This document shows, one piece after another, positions 5,995 to 11,588 of a stretch of 11,588 bases of DNA. Position 1 is the stretch's first letter. Every line of letters starts with the position of its first letter. A program made the translations under genes and the position numbers. The stretch is from an uncultured Porticoccus sp. Lineage in GTDB: Bacteria; Pseudomonadota; Gammaproteobacteria; Pseudomonadales; Porticoccaceae. The stretch spans positions 1 through 11,588 of the forward strand of contig CATLZI010000045.1 of NCBI GenBank assembly GCA_950063125.1, in the 5' to 3' direction. The notes beneath the pieces were generated by a model. The model had not been told where the DNA came from, ran no database searches, and worked only from the letters and a program-made list of their open reading frames with translations.

Positions 5995-6306
5995 TCAGCT
6001 GATTTGTTCGGTAAATGGCTTGCCTGTCAGCTCCAGAATAATCTCTTTTTTGCAAGTCAGGATTGTCACCTGATTTTCATTGCTCCAGTTCATACTGACC
6101 AGATCATCCATGAGCTCATCATCCAGCGCATCTGGCTGGTTACTTTCGGTATAACTGATAACCTCGGGGAAGACGATACGCAGGGACGGTTCTTCATCTG
6201 AGGGGTCGTTGAGACACTCAATAAATAGCAGACGCACATCGACATCGTAAACAAGGTTATAGATATAGGGGGACGTTTCGCCCAGGAGTTCGGCAGTCAG
6301 CGTCAT
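5995..6306 (-). CDS. Small acidic protein of unknown function, third gene of the kch-cls operon
   Basis: I do not recognise this 103-residue protein. I chose ATG at 6306-6304 because a GAGAAAC element lies six bases upstream; a TTG start at 6321 would add five residues. It has no signal peptide or membrane helix and is very acidic: about 21 Asp/Glu against about 5 Lys/Arg. It alternates likely beta strands (YNLVYDVDVRLLFIECL, SLRIVFPEVISYTE, QVTILTCKKEIILELTG) with an acidic loop (PDALDDELMDD), which suggests a compact beta-rich cytoplasmic domain. It follows the cardiolipin synthase gene by 54 bp on the same strand and is convergent with the RHH gene. The steady coding pattern and operon position support a real gene. 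No function is claimed. Confidence 0.6.
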   Translation of the reverse strand: MTLTAELLGETSPYIYNLVYDVDVRLLFIECLNDPSDEEPSLRIVFPEVISYTESNQPDALDDELMDDLVSMNWSNENQVTILTCKKEIILELTGKPFTEQIS

Positions 6307-6360
6307 AATGTTTCTCAACAACGATATATGGGGGGCTATCGTACCCTATTTTGTGACAAT

Positions 6361-7836
6361 CTATTGGATTGGCGAGAATAATCTTGCCAATTTCGTCAGC
6401 AAAAGGAATATCAGACTACGTTTTTCCAGTGACTCAACCGTCAATGGCCGACAGCCACTGAAATCATCCAGCAACATAGTCTCCACCTCTCGGGCAAACG
6501 CCCAGTCCCTCACCATCAAGGTAATCTCGAAGTTAAGATGAAACGAACGGTTATCGAAGTTGGCAGTTCCCACATACGCACGGTCGCTGTCCACCAGCAC
6601 CACTTTCTGATGCAAAAAACCGCGCTGATACTGAAAAGCCTGAATACCGGCGTACTGCATATCCATTAGAGCGGCATAAGAAGATAACTGAACAAGGCGA
6701 TTATCGGTGATACCCGGCAACATAAGACGCACATCAACACCACGCAGGGCCGCCAGCTTCAGAGCATTACTAATCGATTCATCGGGAACAAAATAGGGGC
6801 TGACAATCCAGATGCGCTCCCTGGCACTGTTGATGGCATGTAAAAACATCAACTGACAGGAGTCCAGCAGATCAGCCGGACCACTCGGCAGCACCAGCAC
6901 CTGCTGATCATTCGGCATACTCTCCGGATGCCAATTCATGGCAGGGACATCACCTGTCGCCCAATACCAGTCTTCCAGGAAGGAAACCTGTGTCCCTTTT
7001 ACTGCCGGGCCTTCCAGTTGGACATGCGTATCCCGCCAGGGTTTAAGGCGAAGATGGTGGTGGCGATATTCATCACCCAGATTGGCCCCGCCAACAAAAG
7101 CACACCGACCATCCACAACAACCACCTTGCGATGGTTACGGAAATTGATCTGAAAACGCCGGCGTTTACGCCAGCGCCAGGTGCGAAAGGATTCAATGGT
7201 TATCCCCGCGTCCCGACAGACTCGCAAATAACGACGCGTCAATTTGAAGCTGCCAATGGCGTCGAAGAGAAAATAAACCCTGACACCCTGACGAGCCTTT
7301 GCCGCCAGCCGCTGTAAAAGTTCGTTACCCAAACGGTCGTCGCGAACGATATAGAACTGCACCAGTATATAGTCTTCGGCACCGTCTATTGCCGCAAAGA
7401 TACGCTCGAAAATCTGCTCCCCATTGATCAGCAATGACACCCGGTTGCCACGGGTGAATGGCATCAGAGCCAACTGTTCAAGAAGTTGAACAGCGGCGGG
7501 AGCGTCGCCGGGCAGACTGAAATCCTGGGTCATTTCCGACAACAGCTTCTGGGCGATCCGCTGTATTTCCAAATCACCCTTACGACGCGCCTCCACATAG
7601 CCGTAGAACCGCCGCTGCCCAAACAGGAGATAAACAGGTACCACCAGCGGCGGTAAAAAAATCAATCCCAGCGACCAGGCTATGGCCCCCTGGGTCGTGC
7701 GGGCTTTGAAAATGGCTTCGATTGCCAGCGCAGTACCCAATATCACAGTCAGAATATAGACCGGCAGCCAGAACTCACCGATCCACTGCCAGCCCTGACC
7801 AATCAGCACCAGGGGTGGCCAGAGCCAATGACCCAC
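6361..7836 (-). CDS. cls: Cardiolipin synthase (ClsA-type, two PLD domains)
   Basis: Inner-membrane phospholipase D superfamily enzyme that condenses two phosphatidylglycerols to cardiolipin and glycerol. It has 491 residues, close to E. coli ClsA. Two N-terminal transmembrane helices (about 22-44 and 51-72) are followed by the two catalytic HKD motifs: HRKVVVVD with H235, K237 and D242, and HQKVVLVD with H409, K411 and D416. Both are intact, each followed by the usual GG/GT-AN segment (VGGANLGDEY, VGTANFDNRS). The start is GTG at 7836-7834, chosen because a strong GGGGGAGG Shine-Dalgarno lies eight bases upstream, inside the end of the channel gene. The two genes are 3 bp apart and probably translationally coupled. 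Confidence 0.94.
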   Translation of the reverse strand: MGHWLWPPLVLIGQGWQWIGEFWLPVYILTVILGTALAIEAIFKARTTQGAIAWSLGLIFLPPLVVPVYLLFGQRRFYGYVEARRKGDLEIQRIAQKLLSEMTQDFSLPGDAPAAVQLLEQLALMPFTRGNRVSLLINGEQIFERIFAAIDGAEDYILVQFYIVRDDRLGNELLQRLAAKARQGVRVYFLFDAIGSFKLTRRYLRVCRDAGITIESFRTWRWRKRRRFQINFRNHRKVVVVDGRCAFVGGANLGDEYRHHHLRLKPWRDTHVQLEGPAVKGTQVSFLEDWYWATGDVPAMNWHPESMPNDQQVLVLPSGPADLLDSCQLMFLHAINSARERIWIVSPYFVPDESISNALKLAALRGVDVRLMLPGITDNRLVQLSSYAALMDMQYAGIQAFQYQRGFLHQKVVLVDSDRAYVGTANFDNRSFHLNFEITLMVRDWAFAREVETMLLDDFSGCRPLTVESLEKRSLIFLLLTKLARLFSPIQ

Positions 7837-7839
7837 TGG

Positions 7840-8697
7840 TTAGCCTCCCCCGCTGGTCGAAGGTGAACTATCGGGATTGGAATCACTGGTGGCGAGGCCC
7901 GCGCCACACCATTTGCAAAAACTGGCATCCCTGTCATGGCCTGCCTTGACGCAGTTGGGGCAGGGATACAAGGATTTTTCCCGCTGCATTTCACCGGCCA
8001 GTTCAGCCGTGATGATGCCCGTGGGTATGGCAATAATGGAATAACCGGTCAGCATCGCCAGCGTGGCAATAATTTGCCCTGATACCGTGTGAGGCGTGAT
8101 ATCACCGTAACCAACCGTAGTCAGTGTCACGATGGTCCAGTAAATGCTTTTGGGGATACTGGTAAAGCCATTTGCGGGGCCTTCCACGACATACATCAGA
8201 CAACCGAACAGTGTGCTCAATACCAGAACGCAGGAAAAGAAGATAAAAATTTTCCGTCGGGCCTGACGTATGGATCTCATCAGCACATCGGCTTCAGATA
8301 GGTAGCGAGCCAGCCTCAACACCCGAAAAACGCGCAATACCCGCAACAGACGAATAATGAGCAAATAATGGGCACCGGTAAAAAACAAGGCCAGGTAGGA
8401 GGGGATAATCGAAACCAGGTCAATCAGACCATAAAAGCTGAACAGGTATTTGCGGCGATTGGGGGAGCAGAAAATACGCAGGCCGTATTCCACAGTAAAC
8501 AGCGCTGTAAAAAACCATTCCACGGAAAAAAACAACAGTGCGTAACGGCTACTGAGAGATTCAACCGTGGTCAGTATGACAGCCAGCACACTGATCAAAA
8601 TGGCATAGATCAGAAATATATCAAAACGTTGCCCCGCTTTGGTATCCGTACCAAAAATGACCCGGTAAAGCTGTTCGCGCAATTGCTGTTTGTCCAT
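7840..8697 (-). CDS. Voltage-gated-type potassium channel with C-terminal zinc ribbon
   Basis: Six-helix K+ channel subunit of 285 residues, expected to form a tetramer in the inner membrane. S1-S3 lie at about 25-110. S4 is a classic voltage-sensor helix with arginines every third residue (R116, R119, R122, R125, R128, R131). S5, the pore helix and the selectivity filter TLTTVGYGD (191-199) follow, then S6 (about 207-230) with GYSIIAIPTGIITAE. The cytoplasmic tail carries a CxxC-x11-CxxC zinc ribbon (C246, C249, C261, C264) and a low-complexity Ser/Gly end. Channels of this 'ion transporter' family with a short zinc-ribbon tail occur in many proteobacteria. It is the first gene of the operon with cls; the start ATG at 8697 lacks a good Shine-Dalgarno. 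Confidence 0.92.
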   Translation of the reverse strand: MDKQQLREQLYRVIFGTDTKAGQRFDIFLIYAILISVLAVILTTVESLSSRYALLFFSVEWFFTALFTVEYGLRIFCSPNRRKYLFSFYGLIDLVSIIPSYLALFFTGAHYLLIIRLLRVLRVFRVLRLARYLSEADVLMRSIRQARRKIFIFFSCVLVLSTLFGCLMYVVEGPANGFTSIPKSIYWTIVTLTTVGYGDITPHTVSGQIIATLAMLTGYSIIAIPTGIITAELAGEMQREKSLYPCPNCVKAGHDRDASFCKWCGAGLATSDSNPDSSPSTSGGG

Positions 8698-8855
8698 GGT
8701 GTGTCAACGACGCCCCTTTATTATTTGATAATTGACCGCCATACCGACAGCTTGACCAATCCTAAAGGTTGCAGCCCGGTTTGGGTAGTTAATCACGCCA
8801 CTCAAAATCCGGCCATCAGACTACTGTCCACACCATCAAGGCCTATACTTGACTC
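8698..8855. other. Divergent intergenic region between K+ channel and permease genes
   Basis: This 158-bp spacer must hold promoters for both directions. An AT-rich stretch at 8717-8733 lies just upstream of the channel gene. On the plus strand a TATACT hexamer at 8844-8849 sits so close to the permease ATG that transcription from it would begin at or beside the start codon. I find no convincing -35 partner for it and no strong operator-like repeat. Confidence 0.4.
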
Positions 8856-10058
8856 ATGGATCAGCCAACCCCGCTTCTTCGCTCCCTGTCACTCCTGGAA
8901 ATCAGTTTTTATGGCATAGGGACTATTGTTGGTGCAGGGATTTACGTACTACTGGGCAAGGTTGTCAGCGACAGCGGCATGATGGCGCCATGGGCCTTTC
9001 TTCTGGCGGCGGTGGTTGTCTGTTTCAGTGCCGCCTCATATGCGGAACTTTCCCGACGGTTTCCCCACAGCGCAGGGGAGCCCGTGTATATCGTGGAATC
9101 GCTCAGATCCAGACACCTGGGCGCCCTCGTGGGGTATGCACTGGTACTGGGTGCCATTATCTCCTCAGCCACAATCACTCGGGGCTTTACCGGTTATATG
9201 GGCGTTTTTTCCCACCTGCCCGATTGGTCGATGATGACATTACTGATCATCACCCTCACCGCCATTGCTCTTTGGGGAACCAAACAATCTGTCACTATCG
9301 CCATACTGACAACCGTGCTGGAGCTGGCTGGTTTGCTATTGATCATCGTCATCAGCGCCGATGACGTCAAACAACGGGGGATTGACTGGTCATCGCTGAT
9401 CCCCGAGTTCAGCACGGCAGAATTTACAGCCATCACCAGCGGGGCTTTTTTGGCGTTTTTCGCATTTATCGGCTTTGAAGATATGGTCCATATGGCCGAA
9501 GAGGTCAAAAATCCGCAGACAAACCTCCCCCTCGGGATTGCTATCGCCGTAACAGTGACAACACTTCTCTATGCCACCATTGCGATCGTCGCTCTGCAAA
9601 CGGTGCCGCTAGAGAGTCTGGCCAGCTCGCCCGCACCAATGGTGCTTCTGGTCGAACGAAACAGTGACCTCCCGTTGCAACTGATGGGAGCAATCGGGGT
9701 CGTCGCCATGGTTAATGGCATACTTTTGCAAATCATCATGGTTTCCCGGGTGCTTTACGGTATGGCGAAACAACAACTGGCTCCGGCTCTGCTCAGTTCA
9801 GTGTGCACCGCAACAAGAACCCCCATTCCCGCAACACTGCTAGCTGGCAGCCTGATACTCGCCTTTGCCCTCTGGCTACCGGTCACCACCCTTGCCAGGG
9901 CCACCAGCTGCCTGATACTGCTCGTATTTACCCTCGTCAATCTATCCCTGTTATCCTTACACTATCGAGAGCGACAACGGGGGCCATTACAGCTGGGCTT
10001 GCCGGCGATTGGCGCATTACTCTGTATTGGCTTTCTTGTTATTCAAATCTGGAGCTGA
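8856..10058 (+). CDS. APC-superfamily amino acid permease
   Basis: Inner-membrane amino acid/polyamine/organocation transporter of 400 residues with about 11-12 predicted helices. The unwound TM1 substrate motif GIGTIVGAGIY is at 20-30, and the TM6/loop signature FIGFEDMVHMAEEVKNP at 204-220 is typical of APC-type amino acid permeases. The substrate cannot be told from sequence alone. It is somewhat shorter than the common 440-500 residues, mainly at the C terminus, but shows no sign of truncation. The ATG at 8856 has no clear Shine-Dalgarno. It heads a plus-strand gene run: the quinone oxidoreductase starts two bases after its stop. Confidence 0.88.
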   Translation: MDQPTPLLRSLSLLEISFYGIGTIVGAGIYVLLGKVVSDSGMMAPWAFLLAAVVVCFSAASYAELSRRFPHSAGEPVYIVESLRSRHLGALVGYALVLGAIISSATITRGFTGYMGVFSHLPDWSMMTLLIITLTAIALWGTKQSVTIAILTTVLELAGLLLIIVISADDVKQRGIDWSSLIPEFSTAEFTAITSGAFLAFFAFIGFEDMVHMAEEVKNPQTNLPLGIAIAVTVTTLLYATIAIVALQTVPLESLASSPAPMVLLVERNSDLPLQLMGAIGVVAMVNGILLQIIMVSRVLYGMAKQQLAPALLSSVCTATRTPIPATLLAGSLILAFALWLPVTTLARATSCLILLVFTLVNLSLLSLHYRERQRGPLQLGLPAIGALLCIGFLVIQIWS

Positions 10059-10060
10059 TC

Positions 10061-11059
10061 ATGACATTACCCCGGGAAATGGCATGTATTGAAATCGGTA
10101 AACCCGGTTCGGCGGAGGTACTCACTGCTACCCACCGCCCTGTGCCAATACCTGGTGATAATGAGGTGTTGATTCGTGTCCGGGCTGCGGGTGTCAACCG
10201 GCCTGATGTGCTGCAACGCCAGGGGCGATATCCACCACCACGGGGGGCCTCAGATATTCCCGGTCTGGAGGTGGCCGGGGAAATTGTTTCCGTCGGCAGG
10301 AATGAAGCAAACTGGCAGGTGGGACAATCGGTGTGTGCACTCCTCAATGGCGGCGGTTACAGCGAATATGCCATTGCCCATGAAACCCTTTGCCTGCCGA
10401 TTCCATCGCCCTTTAACCTAATTCAGGCCGCGGCCATTCCGGAGACATTCTTTACGGTCTGGAGCAATCTGTTCCAGCAAAATACTCTGCAGCCAGGGGA
10501 AACCCTTCTGGTTCATGGTGGCAGTAGCGGTGTTGGAACCACTGCAATCCAGCTGGCGAATATGCTGGATCATCGCGTATTCACCACAGCGGGCAGCGAC
10601 GAAAAATGTGCCTATTGCCTGCAACTCGGTGCCGAGTCCGCGATCAACTACCGGGAGCAGGATTTTGTTGAGGAAGTGAAAGCGCTCACGGATGGCGCGG
10701 GTGCAGACGTGATTCTCGACATGGTGGGCGGTGACTATATTGGCAGAAATATCCATGCCGCGGCATTTCGCGCACGCATTCTGTCAATCGCATTCCTCAA
10801 GGGTTCCAGAGTGGAAGTGGACCTGATGCCCGTCATGCTGAAACAACTGGTACTGACCGGCTCCACGCTGCGGGCCCGTCCTGTATCGGAAAAAGCCGCT
10901 ATTGCCAGGTCTGTACTGGATAAGGTCTGGCCATTGCTGGAAAATGGTGCCATTGCGCCAGTTATCAATGAAACTTTCCCGCTGGCCCAGGCCGCCAAAG
11001 CCCATCAACTGATGGAAAGTAGCGAACATATTGGCAAAATTGTACTCACACTGGACTAA
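10061..11059 (+). CDS. NAD(P)H:quinone oxidoreductase, zinc-free MDR, PIG3-type
   Basis: Cytoplasmic medium-chain dehydrogenase/reductase of 332 residues that would reduce quinones with NADPH. The N-terminal GroES-like domain (about 20-125) has AAGVNRPDVLQRQGRYPPP at 42-60, the PIG3 subfamily mark, and lacks zinc ligands. The Rossmann domain has VHGGSSGVGTTAIQLA at 151-166, the nucleotide-binding loop, and GADVILDMVGG at 214-224. The frame is open further upstream to 9803, but that part lies inside the permease gene. ATG at 10061 is preceded by GGAG at the right distance and leaves a 2-bp gap to the permease, so I chose it. A second ATG at 10079 is a weaker alternative. Confidence 0.92.
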   Translation: MTLPREMACIEIGKPGSAEVLTATHRPVPIPGDNEVLIRVRAAGVNRPDVLQRQGRYPPPRGASDIPGLEVAGEIVSVGRNEANWQVGQSVCALLNGGGYSEYAIAHETLCLPIPSPFNLIQAAAIPETFFTVWSNLFQQNTLQPGETLLVHGGSSGVGTTAIQLANMLDHRVFTTAGSDEKCAYCLQLGAESAINYREQDFVEEVKALTDGAGADVILDMVGGDYIGRNIHAAAFRARILSIAFLKGSRVEVDLMPVMLKQLVLTGSTLRARPVSEKAAIARSVLDKVWPLLENGAIAPVINETFPLAQAAKAHQLMESSEHIGKIVLTLD

Positions 11060-11080
11060 AACCCGGAAAACCCTGTCACC

Positions 11081-11404
11081 ATGAGCAAAGAATCTCGTCT
11101 TGTATATTCCACGGAGCGCGGGCGTATCAAGTCCGGCAATGCTGCACCGGCCAGACCTGCCGGTGATGGCATTGTACGGATACGCCGTGAAACCAGCGGC
11201 CGAAAGGGCAAGGGCGTAACCACCATCAGCGGTCTCGAAATGAGCGATAGCGAACTGAAGCCCCTGGCAAAAAAACTCAAGGAACTTTGTGGTACCGGGG
11301 GTTGTATCAAAGATGGCATTATCGAAATTCAGGGTGACCACCGTGAAAAAATTCGCGACACGCTGGTCAGTCGGGGTCATATCGTTAAGTTTGCCGGGGG
11401 CTGA
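11081..11404 (+). CDS. yciH: SUI1-family translation initiation factor homologue YciH
   Basis: Small basic protein of 107 residues related to eukaryotic eIF1. After a flexible N terminus (1-29) the SUI1 domain fills about 30-105, with RKGKGVTTI at 41-49 and the signature GTGGCIKDGIIEIQGDHREK at 71-90. In E. coli YciH binds the 30S subunit and discriminates against aberrant initiation complexes. It follows the quinone oxidoreductase stop by 21 bp and is likely cotranscribed with it, although the functional link is not obvious. Length and motifs are normal; the Shine-Dalgarno is weak. Confidence 0.95.
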   Translation: MSKESRLVYSTERGRIKSGNAAPARPAGDGIVRIRRETSGRKGKGVTTISGLEMSDSELKPLAKKLKELCGTGGCIKDGIIEIQGDHREKIRDTLVSRGHIVKFAGG

Positions 11405-11407
11405 CCG

Positions 11408-11588
11408 ATGTCGGTAACCGCACCATACGGCAGCTGGACATCGCCCATTGTCCCCGCGTTGCTCACCAGCACTGTGCCCGGGTACGCCTGGCCTCGAGTC
11501 GATCGCGGCAATCTTTACTGGCTGGAGTCCCGCCCGTGGGAAAACGGTCGATCGGTCATTGTACAAAAAGACCCGCAGGGTAATATCA
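11408..11588 (+). CDS. S9-family (prolyl oligopeptidase-type) peptidase, N-terminal fragment
   Basis: Sixty codons lie inside the window before the right edge. I translated it as MSVTAPYGSWTSPIVPALL and onward, with LYWLESRPWENGRSVIVQK near 36-54. The APYGSWTSPI start and the YWLE-RP-E-GR pattern are typical of the N-terminal beta-propeller of S9 dipeptidyl aminopeptidase/acylaminoacyl peptidase homologues. The catalytic alpha/beta hydrolase domain would lie outside. The ATG follows the yciH stop by 3 bp with a GGGGG element just upstream, so it is probably coupled to yciH. There is no signal peptide, so it would act in the cytoplasm. Confidence 0.82.
   Translation, partial: MSVTAPYGSWTSPIVPALLTSTVPGYAWPRVDRGNLYWLESRPWENGRSVIVQKDPQGNI

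Noticed and set aside
5994..6003. ATCAGCTGAT palindrome at the end of the acidic protein gene
   Set aside because: At 10 bp, with no loop and no T-run, it is too short to support a terminator or operator call.
5760..6306. Toxin-antitoxin module made of the RHH gene and the acidic protein gene
   Set aside because: The two genes are convergent rather than in one operon, and the acidic protein resembles no RelE, PIN, MazF or other toxin fold.
8368..8919. 183-codon plus-strand open frame across the channel gene and the permease start
   Set aside because: It is antisense to the K+ channel and overlaps the true permease start in another frame, with no domain of its own.
9803..10060. N-terminal extension of the quinone oxidoreductase frame
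   Set aside because: This part overlaps the C-terminal third of the permease in another frame; the family begins near the ATG at 10061, which has a good Shine-Dalgarno.
10784..11566. 260-codon minus-strand open frame
   Set aside because: It is antisense to the quinone oxidoreductase, yciH and peptidase genes, all well supported, and shows no family likeness.
1..11588. CRISPR array, insertion sequence, tRNA, attachment site or defence system
   Set aside because: I saw no regularly spaced repeats, transposase or integrase frames, or clover-leaf sequences; the genes are of core metabolism and transport type.

Overview
This window looks like chromosomal DNA of a gammaproteobacterium, probably marine or salt-adapted. 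The closest family resemblances I recognise are E. coli-type DauA and YciH and a PIG3-type quinone oxidoreductase, alongside a Na+/H+ antiporter operon. Placement below class (for example Cellvibrionales-like) is a guess. I see no phage, transposon, CRISPR array, rRNA or tRNA. Apart from one small acidic protein and one small ribbon-helix-helix protein, every gene belongs to a recognisable family.

Left block, minus strand (1-3048): an Mrp-type multisubunit cation/proton antiporter operon, transcribed leftward in the order mnhE-mnhF-mnhG-(mbhD/mbhE/mnhB fusion)-mnhC-mnhD, with mnhD cut by the window edge. The genes abut or overlap by a few bases, except for about 100 bp after mnhG. The order is that of the antiporter module of membrane-bound hydrogenases (MbhA to MbhH). 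No large MnhA N-terminal domain is visible here. The fusion gene has no ordinary start codon where its conserved first helix begins.

Gap (3049-3864): about 815 bp with no convincing gene. It holds an AT-rich promoter-like stretch and a palindrome just upstream of mnhE, two near-identical 16-bp palindromes exactly 50 bp apart, a 30-nt imperfect hairpin, and a weak terminator behind dauA.

Middle (3865-8697): a dauA-like SulP transporter on the minus strand is divergent from a 63-residue ribbon-helix-helix protein gene. Their shared 101-bp spacer has a 9-bp direct repeat at an 11-bp period. Then a leftward operon codes for a voltage-gated-type K+ channel with a C-terminal zinc ribbon, a cardiolipin synthase whose start follows the channel stop by 3 bp, and a 103-residue acidic protein of unknown function.

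Right block, plus strand (8856-11588): a compact run of an APC-family amino acid permease, a PIG3-type zinc-free NAD(P)H:quinone oxidoreductase, the SUI1/YciH protein and the start of an S9-family serine peptidase.

The common theme is membrane ion and solute physiology: Na+/H+ exchange, organic or inorganic anion uptake, K+ conductance, anionic lipid synthesis and amino acid transport. Most of it is ordinary core content. The points worth checking are the start of the mbhD-mnhB fusion, the paired palindromes upstream of the Mrp operon, and the repeats next to the orphan RHH gene.
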